DNA from: Hermodice carunculata
Taxonomy: Eukaryota; Annelida; Polychaeta; Eunicida; Amphinomidae
DNA length: 64,000 nt
Assembly: GCA_964020975.1 (NCBI GenBank)
Contig: OZ026619.1
Location: forward strand, 96,208,804-96,272,803
Direction of reading: 5' to 3'
Shown: one piece after another, positions 36,901 through 45,225 of the stretch
Position numbering within the stretch: position 1 is the first letter of the stretch
How the letters are laid out: every line of letters begins with the position of its first letter
Notes under the pieces: generated by a model
The model's input: the letters and a program-made list of their open reading frames with translations, nothing else
Told to the model about the DNA's origin: nothing
Databases searched by the model: none
Program-made: the position numbers and the translations under genes

Positions 36901-39900
36901 GACACAACAGGCATAGGTAACTCAGAGTAGCTGACATTAATCCTTTAACACCTATTACAGTCTGTATCTAATAATAATATTGCTGTGGCTTTCTGCTTAT
37001 GCACCGCTGTTCTGTGTGACCCAGGTGGCCTAGGAAAAAGTACAGAAAAGAAAAGAAAAAATAGATGAGGTGGACGAAACCATGGTTATCCTAATCAGCT
37101 CGTGCCACCATGTTTTCCAGGGCCACAGCCGAGGCAAAGGGTCCACCACACACTCTCTCACAGCTGTGGTGGGCCCCTGGTCCTGGATATATCCCCCAAC
37201 ACTCATTGCTTCTAGTCCCCCCCTCCCCCCCCCAAAAAAAAACAACTCAAAAAAACCTTCTTCATACACTTAGGGATTTCCCATGCGACACCCTATGGGA
37301 GCCCTTATAAAGGCTACCACCACCCCCCCTAAAAGGACAGAAAAACCTTCCCTCATACACCCTATCCCCGCCTCTAAGGCTCAGTCATTTCCCATGGGGG
37401 ATCCCATGAGAGCCCTTATAAGGGCTACCACCATTCCCTCTCCTCCCTGCATCTAAGATTCTAATTTACCCTGTCGCTATGAAGCCCTGTCAGTTCATTT
37501 CTTTTCTCCCAGCACCCTACCAGATAGTCCTGTACACTTTTAGTGCCTTTCCTGCCTCCCAGAAAGCCACCCTTCAAACTTAAAAACCCATGCTATACAT
37601 TTCTCTTCCTTTAAACCTCTTTTAGACCCTTGTTAATATAGTCTTCCCTGTGCCGCTTTCTGGAAAATTCTTCTCTTATCTCTCTGTATGCATCACACCA
37701 CAACAGCCAGTGATCCACTGTCTCATCTGCCTCTTGTCTACATACCTTACATTTACCATTACTACCTGTTGTCCACTTCTGTTTTCTCTTTTCTAGATTG
37801 ATCACTCCTGCCCTACTTTGAAAAAGAAGCCTGGATCCCTTCACTCCATCCCAACCCACACGTTTCTTTGGCTTTTCTAGTACCTTGTATGCTTTTAATG
37901 TACTCTTTTCCCTGACTCCTCTTTTCCAGTCTTCCTTCCAGCCCTCTGTAACAGTCCTACCTATATACACTTTCCAGTCATCCACCTCATCATATCCTTT
38001 CAATTCATATCTCTCTGCTAACCTATTTACATCTTTGACCCATCTTGTTTGTTCCTTGACTACCTCATTGTAAACTTTCCTACACCACCTGTTGTCATTT
38101 GTAGATACCCCCAGTACTTAAGCTTTGCTTTGGCAATTCTGTCTGTGATTTTATTCCATCCTAACTCTCCTAGGACGTGCTTCTGTTGCTGTACATGGTG
38201 GTGCTCCCAGTATCCATCTCCCCATCTCATTCTGTGCTTTCTCCATTCCCTGGATATCTCCCTCACTTATTGAAATAACATCTAAGCCATATATCATCCC
38301 TGGTATTGCAACTCTATCCCATAATACCCTTGCTGTGTATGCTCTGTTGAAACTGTTCAGTGCAGTAGCTTTAATTATTCCTTTCGTACGATTCACTTTT
38401 TGTTTAATCTTCTCCACCTGATACCTGAACATGCCTTTACCCGTTGCTTTTATCTTAACACCTAGGTATTCATACTCATCAACCTCCACAATTTCAATTA
38501 ACTGTTCCGTACCTTCTAGAATTTAGAACTGCCCAATTCTCCATTTTTTATTCCCATCTGGTTTCTTCCCAAGAGTCATCACTTTACTCTTATCCCTACT
38601 AAATTCAAACCTCCATTTATTCCCGTATTGCCCTGCTATGTTCAGCATCTCTTGTAGTTCTTTCTGGGACTTTGCCATCAGTATAATGTCATCTGCAAAA
38701 AATAAACCTGGGATTTTCAGGTCACCTACCTTTATCCCCTTATAACACTCCATTAACTCGTCCCCCAACTCCTTAATATACAGGCCAAACAAAATTGGGG
38801 ACAGCACACATCCCTGCTTTAAACCTATATCCAGGTGTGCATTCTCTACTTCTACCTTTCCTAATGAGAGTGTACAGTCTACATCTTTATAAAATGCTTT
38901 CAGAACTTCTAAAAAGTTCCCACCAAATCCTAGTTCACTTAGTTTTTCCCACAGGGCATCACTCTATACCCTGTCATTAGCTTTCCTCATATCTAAGAAA
39001 CCCATAAAGAGTTGCTTCCGCTTCTGCCTTGCCAATTCTAACACCTGGGTCAATGGGAGCATATGTGATCACCTACCCTTCTGCCTGGTCTGAATCCATT
39101 CTGAATTTCCCCCAGAAATCCAAGCCTTTCGACTATTCTACTTAGTCTCCTGTACATAATCCTACTGAATATTTTCCCCATATTTGATGAAATGGCAATA
39201 CCCCTACACTGATCCGATTGGCCTCCTGGCCCTTCTTTGGAATATATGAAATCCTGAGTTTATTCCATTCCTTCAGTACTTGTCTTTTCTCAATTACCCT
39301 ATTGAAAAGCAACTGTAGACGGTCCTCAATTTCCTCTTTAATTGATTTGTTTCTTTTACTGGGACATTTTTACCGATTTCCGTTAAATTCAGCGGGAAAA
39401 TTACTCTTCCATTTTTGTTACTCATTCCGCGATTCCGCCGGATTTTCCGTGAAAATGGAAAATCACCAGCCCCATCCATCTTTTTGCTTTCAGCTACCTC
39501 TTCTATTTTTGCTATCTTCCCTTTCAATCCTCTACAATTATTGACATACCCTATTTTCATGTAGTTTTTCTTTCTCTCGCTCCTTCTTGTTCTGCTGCTA
39601 CTTCCTGTTTGTCTGTGGTTCTTACCATGTTCCTGAACTTACCTGGTATTGTTGGGGTTCCTAGTTTTCCTGCTGCTGCACCCACTCACTGTAAACCTGC
39701 CCTAACCTATCACCTCCCTTGTGACTTGGGTGCAACCCATCCCCAGCAAACATCTCCCTCCTCCCTACCAAATCTTCCCACACATCTCTAAAACCTATTC
39801 CCCCCTGGTCTACATAACTTCTCTAACCTCCTATTAATCCCACACATCCTAAGCCTTGTTAATATCCCCATTACCAAAGCATCGCAGTCTAACTGCGCTA

Positions 39901-42900
39901 ACCTGCCCACAAGCTTCCCGACGCTCCCCACTACTGCTCACAACCCCCTCAAGCCTCTCCTCAACATCCCTAATCTTAGCCCCTGGAAGGCACACCCTAT
40001 CTACCCTCCTAACTATTCTGCTCCCTATCACCACTGCCTCTCTAGGTCCCTCCTAATCCCCCCTCTCCGTATGGCCCTGTCACTCTCTGCCTCCCCTCAT
40101 CCTCGTCTCCTTTTGACCTCTCCCCCCATCCTGGTCTCGTTAATGAATTCACATTGTGTTTGTAACCTCAGAAGTGGTTTATCCTGAAACAATGCTCATG
40201 TCAGAGCCTTACAAAGCTAAACAGAGCAGTCTGTACCTCACAGAGTAGGCTCCACCACGTACTGGTATGTGTAAATGCAACACAGGGTGCACTTTTCTTT
40301 GAAGTGAAAAGATTTATGCTTGCTCTCTGGATGTGCTACTTTATTTGATTCTCTAGCTTTTTAATAGATTATGACCAAAAGTGAGCTAAAAGATCCCTAC
40401 ATGAAGCAAAGATGACATACAAAGAAACCCTTAACACTAACAGTGTAATGTTCAAGTACTGTTCCATGAAAAGCAAGAATAAGGTACAAGACCATGAAAA
40501 CAATGAATTTCGCACCATTTTGCTATTTTTTAATGTTCATCTAATGGGAGTTTTTGACTTTCACAGGTTCATTTTGAGGTTTGGGACCCAAATTTGATAT
40601 TCAGGGTTGACAGGTGTTGAAGTTTTGCAAGGTCAAACACTCTGCTCTCCTATTAAAATACATGTAAAACACGAAAAAAGTGTTTGGGTATTGCAGGTGT
40701 TCAACTTTCAGAGTTGTTCGATTTAGCAGGTTTTACTGTAGATATACATGTATATTGTCTACAGCACTGGGCCTGGTACTCGATTCCTGCTAACTGGAAT
40801 ACCAAGTGGTGACCTGTGATTGGCTTTAATGTATTCAAAAATCCTTTCAAAAATAGAAAATCACAGCGTTAACTGTTGACCAAATTAAGGTCTGGAGGTA
40901 CACAGAAGTGTCCCTATATAATTTTGAAGCAATGAACCAAGACTGTAAGAATTTCACAGGAAGGAAATGCTACATGTATAGAGTCGTAACATTTTGCTGA
41001 TTCTAGCTAGATATCCAAAGTATATGACCCGATTTGTAATACTCTCCCAAAGATCATTATCAAATAGTCAACACTCTTTTTCCCTGAAAGGCCAAAACAC
41101 CGAATGCAACAACCCTGGAAATCCAAGGATATAGCAAATTATGATATATATGACTTGTCACTTGAGACTTAAATTATCATAGAGAATTTATTTTATTAAA
41201 ATTATTCATCACTTTTGTTTTTCTTGAAGCTGACCAGTTAAATTTTTGTCTATTATTGTGAAGTATAGTTGATGCACCTATTATCGATATGTTCCTACTG
41301 TCAATATGGTGGGCAAAAACACTACTACTATAATGTGCTAATCTATCTTTATAGGTGATGAGTTGCTGGTCTCTGAACTGTGAAATTTTGTGCGACCATG
41401 TCTAACTCTGTTCCCCAGCATCTCAGTTATGTGGGTCATTGCCAGTAAATGCATATATGGGTTCCTTACACTAAGCAATAAGCACACTTTTAGAGAAGGC
41501 ACACATTTTATATTTCATTAATTGCAGAGACCCTAGCTTTTTAAATTTCTCATAAAGTGATTTCAAGCTGACCTATACACACTGACCTACTCCGAACTTT
41601 ATCTGTGAGGAGTTTTCAATTGCTGTATCTATAATAGGAACATTGTTTTTACATGCTCATTACCAGAATTGGCAAGGGCAAGAACAGAAGGTTCAATAAC
41701 TGCCTAAGAGGGCACTGCAGTCAGTGGAGGGCTAGGGTTGTGTATTCCCCTTGCTTTAGATTGTAATTTGCAACTTAATATCTTGAAAACTACTGCACAT
41801 AGAAACATCAAATTTCAGACAGTAAATCTAGATGCATAGTTAAATACCTCACAAAAATCATATAACCACAGCTACAAAAGTGACTAGTTTATTTAGGGTT
41901 GCTTTAACATGCAAACTAATGGGAATACACAGCTGTACCCTTCCAAATGTTTGTGTATTCAGTTGTGTATTGGGGTGAATACACACCTTAGAGCTAATTC
42001 TGACCTTTCCAATTGAAGTGACATGTCTTGCACAGACCACCTGCATTTGTCAAGAAAAGACAACTTTGTTTAGGTTTTACCATGGAAGTATGACTTAACA
42101 CTTGAAGTCTCTAACTCATAACATAATAATTTTCCTGTCTATAAACAGTGACGTATTGTGCTGCATTTTTACAAACCACACAGCTTAGTCTATCAAGAAC
42201 TGGTACATCCTGCACATATGTTGAACACAATCTTAGTTAACAGACCCTGTCACATTCTCCCGGACCCAAGTGGAGAATGGTCTTGGTCCAGTGCATCTGG
42301 GCAGGGGTACTACGGCCGGGGTACTCACATCCACTGAAACGGTAGTTCTATAAATCTAGATGCATAGTTAAATACCTCACAAAAATCATATAACCACAGC
42401 TACAAAAGTGACTAGTTTATTTAGGGTTGCTTTAACATACAAACTAATGGGAATACACAGCTGTACCCTTCCAAATGCACACAGCCCTAACGATGTTGCC
42501 AGTGTGTGTTCATAGCCCCATGGCTTCTGGAAATAATAAATTATTATTATTATTAAACTTAGTGATCAAGTAGGCAAGATGAAGTTGTTCACACCATGCC
42601 ACATACCACAAGCAAGCAGCACTCAGCAGGCTGGAGACTAACACTAGTAACAGTAACTGGGTCATACTTTGTCTTTGGATGCGACAGGTATGTACCGTTG
42701 TGCATTTGTTGCTTTGTTTTAGATAATTTATAGAGAGTCACATCGAGAGCTTTGTTTTCCTGATTATGTCGGACACCGGTTTTGACATTATTCCAATCTT
42801 GAGACTCAACTGACAAATCTTCAAAGATTTCTCGGACTTGATCAGTGTCGAAGGACCGAGCATGGAGGGTAGTCTGCTCTGCGCGTAGAATATTCTACCC

Positions 42901-43069
42901 TCCTTGGCACGAGTCAACAGATCAAGCGACAATGTGAAGAACCAGCATCAGCTTGATGATCTGCTCTACTTACTTCATCACTGGGATGGCCGTAATCTTT
43001 CCAGTGTTGTGGGTTTTTTCTGTAACATTTTGCGCCGTATTTACAGATTGGTTTTGTTGTTGCAGCCAT
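16844..43069 (-). CDS. HPF1: HPF1, histone PARylation factor 1, with N-terminal PBZ finger (7 exons, 429 aa)
   Basis: HPF1 binds PARP1/PARP2 at DNA breaks and completes their active site, switching ADP-ribosylation to serine on histones. I assembled seven minus-strand exons: 43,069-42,974; 33,905-33,746; 27,255-27,058; 26,531-26,339; 24,913-24,815; 18,344-18,106; 17,148-16,844. All introns are GT-AG, all phases match, and the total is 1,290 nt. Residues 1-32 form a PAR-binding zinc finger (C9, C15, H22, H28). Residues 33-130 are acidic and low-complexity. The HPF1 fold follows, with [51 protein letters not shown] and [12 protein letters not shown]367 aligns with human E284. The protein is 83 residues longer than human HPF1 (346 aa), and the whole excess is N-terminal. 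Identity is from memory of the human protein; splicing is inferred. The introns hold most mobile elements of the window. Confidence 0.93.
17149..18105 (-). other. HPF1 intron 6
   Basis: Non-coding; no mobile element recognised. Open frames such as the minus-strand one at 17,423-17,815 have no domain and are not spliced in. Confidence 0.7.
18106..18344 (-). CDS. HPF1: HPF1 exon 6
   Basis: Acceptor CTCTCTTTTGCAG and donor GTGAGT; 239 nt, phase 2 in and phase 1 out. Encodes a charged helix, then [20 protein letters not shown] and GYRPVPETP, aligned with human [20 protein letters not shown]. Confidence 0.95.
18935..18963. repeat. Left terminal inverted repeat of the Tigger element
   Basis: Starts CAGTGGTCCCCCT after TA. 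It is followed by a hairpin built from GGCCTTATAAGAGGGG-type arms (18,950-19,005). Confidence 0.85.
19140..19800. repeat. Degenerate tandem repeats in the 3' part of the Tigger element
   Basis: Blocks containing TGAATGTCCATCCATCAC, TGTATCACAATAAAAA and CAGTCCACTTTAAAAG recur about every 60-75 bp. A longer unit with ACTACCCTGAGAAGTACAGC occurs at about 19,158 and 19,310. The repeats lie between the transposase stop and the left end, so they would be in the transcript's 3' UTR. Confidence 0.75.
19818..21858 (-). CDS. Tigger-like transposase (3 exons, 521 aa)
   Basis: This transposase cuts and pastes the surrounding element at TA sites. Exon 1 (21,858-20,830) encodes residues 1-343: a psq-type helix-turn-helix near 5-55 ([21 protein letters not shown]), a CENP-B-type DNA-binding domain near 65-135, and a DDE catalytic core with D172 (CDETGLFYR), D278 (FMDNCGAH) and D308 (LQPMDAG). 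The spacing is DD29D, as in Tigger/pogo. Exon 2 (20,609-20,501) gives [14 protein letters not shown]...TPETITKCF, a standard Tigger C-terminal segment. Exon 3 (20,245-19,818) is an acidic then basic tail. Introns are GT-AG (donors GTAAGA and GTAGGT) and phases match. No internal stop is seen. It could be an active copy or a recently captured gene; the intact ends favour a transposon. Confidence 0.88.
22249..22276. repeat. Right terminal inverted repeat of the Tigger element
   Basis: Ends AGGGGGACCACTG before TA, the inverse of the left end for 13 bp, then diverges while keeping the GGCC/CCCC pattern. Confidence 0.85.
22279..22600. other. Intron sequence
   Basis: Nothing identifiable between the Tigger element and the GC-richer tract that follows. 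Confidence 0.4.
22610..24330. other. Unassigned GC-richer tract in HPF1 intron 5, decayed coding sequence
   Basis: This 1.7-kb tract is visibly richer in GC than the intron around it and has many medium open frames on both strands (for example 23,118-23,462 plus and 23,809-24,072 minus). Short Cys/His pieces such as [15 protein letters not shown] occur, but I recognise no family. Frames end and restart every 60-110 codons, which suggests an old, heavily decayed mobile-element coding region. I cannot tell which strand was coding. Confidence 0.4.
24815..24913 (-). CDS. HPF1: HPF1 exon 5
   Basis: Acceptor TTCTGTGGTCAG and donor GTAAGT; 99 nt, phase 2 in and out. Encodes [19 protein letters not shown] then [13 protein letters not shown], aligned with human DSPDEFPVYVGINEAKKNC and following. 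Confidence 0.93.
24943..24993. repeat. (AAAT)n microsatellite
   Basis: About 12 AAAT/AATA units, 26 bp inside HPF1 intron 4 from exon 5. Because it is upstream of the acceptor on the minus strand (read as ATTT), it contributes to the pyrimidine-rich approach to exon 5. Confidence 0.95.
25324..25500. mobile_element. Tigger-like MITE, 177 bp
   Basis: The left end CAGTGGTACCTGCTGTATG (after TA) matches the inverted right end CAGTGGAACCTGCTGTATG. The right flank is AA instead of TA. Internal GGTGGCCACATACAGC arms form extra hairpins. The CAGTGG start and GGTGGCC inner motif resemble the Tigger element at 18,935, so it may have been moved by a related transposase. Confidence 0.75.
25501..26193. 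other. HPF1 intron 4 remainder
   Basis: No further element or coding sequence recognised. Confidence 0.4.
26339..26531 (-). CDS. HPF1: HPF1 exon 4
   Basis: Acceptor GTGTGTTTTAG and donor GTCAGT; 193 nt, phase 1 in and phase 2 out. Encodes [15 protein letters not shown] and [11 protein letters not shown]...FHMGYF, the most conserved N-terminal part of the fold. Confidence 0.95.
26855..26937. mobile_element. Possible short Tigger-like relic
   Basis: The right edge, read inward, starts CAGTAGACCCTCCTTTGTAA then GACCACCCCT. The left side has GAAGACCACCTGCTTTATGG. This is the layout of a Tigger-type MITE end, but the left terminus is not clean. It is in HPF1 intron 3. Confidence 0.45.
27058..27255 (-). 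CDS. HPF1: HPF1 exon 3
   Basis: Acceptor TTTGCTTCTAG and donor GTATGC; 198 nt, phase 1 in and out. An acidic Ser/Asp start leads into [16 protein letters not shown], matching the human LPEDFYHFWKFCEEL helix that opens the HPF1 fold. Confidence 0.9.
27731..27972. repeat. DIRS-type fossil, repeat copy 1
   Basis: Starts TTATGGGCTGCTTGTCTGG and ends GGGTCCAGTAAACGCC. It matches 29,062-29,296 with few differences and one short insertion. Confidence 0.85.
28020..28530. repeat. Tandem repeats of 160-185 bp between the DIRS repeats
   Basis: A unit with AAAAAACCCTGGTGGTC, then CAGGGAAAAA, then CACTTCATATATTACCCATA recurs at about 28,065, 28,249 and 28,409, with a partial copy at 28,515. It lies in the spacer between the two direct repeats and has no coding content. 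Confidence 0.8.
29062..29296. repeat. DIRS-type fossil, repeat copy 2
   Basis: Starts TTATGGGCTACTTGTCTGG and ends GGGTCCAGTAAGCGCC, just downstream (in element orientation) of the recombinase frame. Confidence 0.85.
29366..30310 (-). CDS. Tyrosine recombinase part of the DIRS-type fossil
   Basis: The 314-residue open frame has an N-terminal core-binding domain (about 20-110, with [14 protein letters not shown]) and a C-terminal catalytic domain. The catalytic domain shows an H-x-x-R box ([10 protein letters not shown], near 280) and [13 protein letters not shown] at the end. In the family this enzyme inserts the circular DNA copy of the element. It is not a host gene; its neighbours are reverse transcriptase and RNase H remnants of the same element. 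Confidence 0.85.
   Translation of the reverse strand: MVGPPADRDPRAASTAFLEDRLSHILTRSLAKSTQKTYAFAHSQMCQFISQTQISLPFTPTSMALFVAYLKEKGYKCSSIKTYCSAVSFFHKIRGVADPMTSYLVNKTTDGVSNMEQKSKSDVRLPITIELLGQLIRRGLPSLRLTDFTQILYNAMFSTAFFALLGIGEICKTSNDQAHTRQFKDVHNAGVPNEYVLVLNSYKFSKGEVSKVLLQCHPDVHICPVHCLRKYLGVRGNQQGSSFCKQDKQAVHRVEFTGVLTKAIKALGLDPQSYKGHSFRIGGATYAAQLGMSDAAIRQLGRWKSNAFKKYILY
31344..31864. mobile_element. PIF/Harbinger-like MITE, 521 bp, TTA duplication
   Basis: The left end is GGGGCCGTCCAAAATTCTCA and the inverted right end GGGGCCGCCCATAATTGCCA. TTA flanks both sides (31,341-31,343 and 31,865-31,867). Pairing continues inward for over 40 bp (ACATTTT, ATGTC). A TWA target duplication is the PIF/Harbinger hallmark. 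No transposase is present; an open frame at 31,663-31,893 is incidental. Confidence 0.8.
32010..33023. repeat. Dispersed repeat family 'AACAAGAGGCCCA', copy C
   Basis: Starts ACAAGAGGCCAATGGGCC at 32,010, with a second start-like block at 32,298 (ACAAGTGGCCCATAGG). It ends GACCTTTGGTCAGCAGAGCT at 33,023. Shared internal blocks align with copies A and B. It is interrupted by the MITE at 32,435. Located in HPF1 intron 2. Confidence 0.7.
32435..32614. mobile_element. MITE with CAGTGGTACCTGTCTTGAGAG ends, 180 bp
   Basis: The left end CAGTGGTACCTGTCTTGAGA follows TA. The right end is its inverse with minor changes (TCTCAAGACAGGGACCACTA). It is nested in repeat copy C. The CAGTGGT start again resembles Tigger-type ends. 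Confidence 0.75.
33060..33275. repeat. Minisatellite, about 16-18-bp units
   Basis: About a dozen imperfect copies of a GTATGTTTTGACTTGG-like unit. On the minus strand this reads as a Ser/Gln/Lys-rich repeat peptide, which is not evidence of coding. Confidence 0.85.
33318..33715. repeat. Minisatellite, about 50-bp units, 8 copies
   Basis: Units read TATCCTTTCATGGCCCTTGA then TGACAGACCACT and GGGGCCATTAAAA, starting about every 50 bp. The array ends only about 30 bp from HPF1 exon 2, on the donor side. Confidence 0.9.
33746..33905 (-). CDS. HPF1: HPF1 exon 2 (acidic linker)
   Basis: Acceptor TTCTTTTCAAAG and donor GTTAGT bound 160 nt, phase 0 in and phase 1 out. The product is low-complexity and contains [10 protein letters not shown], which resembles a PIP-box (Q-x2-[ILM]-x2-[FY][FY]) only loosely. 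Human HPF1 has little equivalent to this linker. Confidence 0.85.
33906..34429. other. HPF1 intron 1, nothing identifiable
   Basis: AT-rich intron sequence between exon 2 and the LINE endonuclease remnant. Confidence 0.4.
34430..35182 (-). mobile_element. LINE remnant: APE-type endonuclease region of ORF2
   Basis: The minus strand reads as the start of a LINE ORF2. MDNLKITS opens near 35,182. [31 protein letters not shown] and [10 protein letters not shown] follow, then a C-terminal SAKQRIVNG...GNLTG segment near 34,440-34,500. These are the ordered blocks of an AP-like endonuclease (the GDF-N-A block seen as GDFKAST). There is an in-frame stop after ITS, and the frame shifts more than once. 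No reverse transcriptase follows. The style fits L1/Tx1, as does the piece at 10,919, but I cannot show they are one family. Confidence 0.7.
35190..36700. other. HPF1 intron 1, nothing identifiable
   Basis: No supported exon or named repeat. A donor-like GTATGTGG near 36,112 closes a short open frame but does not fit HPF1 phase with a recognisable domain. Confidence 0.4.
36721..36741 (+). other. G-quadruplex-forming run
   Basis: Four or more G-runs in the order GGG-T-GGG-T-GGG-T-G9. Single-nucleotide loops make this a strong quadruplex motif. It lies on the strand opposite to HPF1 transcription within intron 1. Confidence 0.7.
37550..40080 (-). mobile_element. LINE with SGNH-esterase ORF1 and ORF2 (CR1/L2-like), internally deleted
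   Basis: ORF1 C-terminal part: [15 protein letters not shown] near 39,980 and [18 protein letters not shown] near 39,720 are esterase-type blocks; ORF1 stops near 39,660. ORF2 opens at 39,560 ([18 protein letters not shown], the endonuclease start), then passes after about 80 codons into reverse transcriptase ([32 protein letters not shown] near 38,690), so most of the endonuclease is deleted. The C-terminus has [19 protein letters not shown] near 37,725. Several stops and frameshifts. Esterase ORF1 plus APE-type ORF2 points to the CR1/L2 group. Confidence 0.8.
40090..41822. other. HPF1 intron 1, one MITE end only
   Basis: A MITE-type end reading CAGTAAAACCTGCTAAATCG inward from 40,738, next to TA, has no clean partner. 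A related end lies near 36,655. Otherwise nothing is recognised. Confidence 0.4.
41823..42477. repeat. 127-bp direct duplication, 528 bp apart
   Basis: 41,823-41,949 and 42,351-42,477 are the same 127 bp with one difference that I can see (AACATGCAAAC against AACATACAAAC). The text between them is single-copy. The near identity implies a recent local duplication inside HPF1 intron 1, or an ongoing exchange. Confidence 0.9.
42974..43069 (-). CDS. HPF1: HPF1 exon 1 (start codon, PBZ zinc finger)
   Basis: ATG at 43,069-43,067 opens 32 codons that fit the PBZ pattern C-x-Y-G-x2-C-Y-R...H-x5-H-P, seen as [15 protein letters not shown] followed by YGHP. The donor is GTAAGTAG from 42,973. The exon ends in phase 0, matching exon 2. 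A pyrimidine-free AAAA directly precedes the ATG. This exon is too short to stand out as an open frame. Confidence 0.9.
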
Positions 43070-44150
43070 TTTTACTGCGAACCTTCAATTTGGCGCGTTT
43101 AAGTAACAAAAGTTGCAGGTATTGGTCTCCGTTGATTAACCCGTTACAGGCACACATCCAGGAACAATCATTAATTACAAAAACCGTTCCGCAGAGGACG
43201 CTTTATGATGTATTTGTGCAAACACAGACATTCTGTTTTCCCTGGAGTTCTGTTTGTCTTTATTAATTATGACACTTTTTTTCGGACGCCATAAAAGAAA
43301 CAACTTTAAAAATTGTACTCTACAGAACCTATATAAAATCGATCCATGGAGGAATTATAAATCATTGCATTGGTAGGAACTTTGCATCTCCATCTGTGTT
43401 GAATTTTGCACCTTACCTTGAATCAGGGAGGTGTATGAGATCACCACCTCCCTGCTTGAATTGTCAGGACGCTCCTTTTTTTTTTCAAATTACGGCAATT
43501 AAAATTTTTAATAAACCATATCTTCAAAACTAAAGGAAATAGGCAAAATGTTTAATTGTGCATGCTGGTTTGTAATACTTGCCAATGAATGCAATGGCAC
43601 CATGAGAAAAAGTTGTAGCATTTTAAAATATGCTAATTAGGGCACTTTCAAACCTTAAATGTTTATATATCTTCAAAACTAAAATAAGCAAAGTTGCCAA
43701 TCAAACTGCAGAATGTAGGTTTTTATTATAGGCACATCCAATAAACCAAAGTTGTAATATTTTAATTTATGCAAATTGGTAGAGGTGGAAATCTTATTTC
43801 ACTGACAGGTTTGTGCTATAGCTACACCTAATAAAACATGAAACAAAGTTGTAACATCTTAACTTATGCAAATTAGGTAAATGCACAAAATTTTAATCCC
43901 AAACGATGATACATGGAGGTGGATGCTATTCCAATTTCACTTTATAGATTTGTGATATAGGCACGTTCAATGAACAAAGGTTGTAACATTTTATTGAAAC
44001 AGGGGGAGCACACGAAATTCCAATCTTGAATATCTCATGACTATTTCAGATAGAGTCACCACTTTAACTTCCATTTCTAGAAATCTGCTGTCCTGTCATT
44101 TGACAAGCGGTTAACAACATAAGCTACAGCATTGGAAATATGGACTTATA
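43070..44150. other. Upstream of HPF1: probable 5' UTR and promoter region
   Basis: This lies immediately 5' of the HPF1 start codon on the minus strand. I see no TATA box at a convincing distance and no divergent gene start. The open frame 42,904-43,266 on the plus strand is the antisense shadow of exon 1. Beyond 43,480 there are A/T-rich blocks with loosely repeated AAAGTTGTAACATTTTA-like text (43,610-43,990). Confidence 0.4.
43600..44000. repeat. Loose repeat of AAAGTTGTAACATTTTA blocks
   Basis: AAAGTTGTA(A/G)CATTTT-type phrases recur near 43,613, 43,749, 43,852 and 43,978, each followed by TATGC(A/T)AATT-like text and preceded by text like ATAGGCAC. The spacing is 100-140 bp, which suggests an old tandem or dispersed repeat. 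Confidence 0.5.
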
Positions 44151-44154
44151 AAAG

Positions 44155-45225
44155 GACCCAGCAATGTTCAGCAGGTCGTTGAGCCTGGTTTGCAAACAAG
44201 ATATCGATAGCTTTGAACAACATCCATATAGTGTGGAGAGTCATGAAAACATATTGATTGGGGACTTTAACGAAATTCTTTATAAAGCAGGGAGAGTTAC
44301 ACTGAAGGTGAAGAAAACAAAACAGAAAAAAGTTAGATAGCTGCCTAAATATGCTTCCAGTCACTGCTATGGAAATTTCCGGAAATTAAACGCATGGCCA
44401 AAAAAATTGTCGAGTGACCCGCGGAATTTTCCACGGAGGCAAAGTATTATGCTACAAGAAAGCAATTCAAATCGATCTGAAAAAAAACATGAAAAAGAAT
44501 TTAAACATAGTATTTTACAATCCCTTAATGACACGTTTTTTTTTTTTTTAAAAACCCCCAAAAGTCTTTTGGGATCTCATCAAAGAGTTTGAAAATGTGG
44601 TGACAAATAAGCAACTCCTCATCAAAAATATACATCTCACTCATTGGGTTAGCAATTTTGCTCGTCTCATGACACACAGCCATATTTCTCAAGCTAAAAA
44701 CTCAAACATGAAACAAAAAGTGAAGTCATTGCCAGATAGCATGACGGAAAAGAGTGCCACATTTACAAATATTGATCATAGAATCACAGAGACTGAAATC
44801 TACGAAGCCCTGAGAAAACTTAAGAACAACAAGTCACCTGGAAAAGATGATATTTTAAATGAAATGCTTAAAGAAATTAAAAGTATTTTGTCCAAATCTC
44901 CGCTGATCGTTTTCAACGATGTATTCACGTCAGGCTATTTCCCCACTACATGAAAAAAGTATATTAACTTTGGTGCACAGAGGTGGTTCAACACGCTACC
45001 CTTATAGGTAGAGATATTTCGCTAAACAGTTCAACTGTTGTCCATCGAAAATATTTTCTTCAATCATTAATATCCGTTTGAAAAACTAACAGTTGAAGAA
45101 TAAGATTAATAGTGCAATTCCAGAATGGGTTTACATAACATCGACGACCCAGTGATCACATTTGTACTGAAACGTTAATTGATTACCACTTATTTAAAAC
45201 CCGCCCGTACTTTCTGTCCTGTAAT
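44155..45225 (+). mobile_element. LINE remnant: ORF2 linker and start of reverse transcriptase
   Basis: The open frame at 44,407-44,592 (KLSSDPRNFPRRQ, EKKHEKEFKHSIL) and the one at 44,597-44,953 (ETEIYEALRKLKNNKSPGKD) match the endonuclease-reverse transcriptase linker and the first RT block of many invertebrate LINEs. Decayed continuation, including a QNGF-like block, runs to about 45,220. Frameshifts and stops are frequent. The remnant ends close to the GC-rich virus-like block. Confidence 0.7.

Noticed and set aside
42589-42932. Minus-strand open frames just downstream of HPF1 exon 1
   Set aside because: No domain, no paired splice sites, and not needed to complete HPF1.
42904-43266. Plus-strand 120-codon open frame
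   Set aside because: It is the antisense shadow of HPF1 exon 1 and its upstream region.
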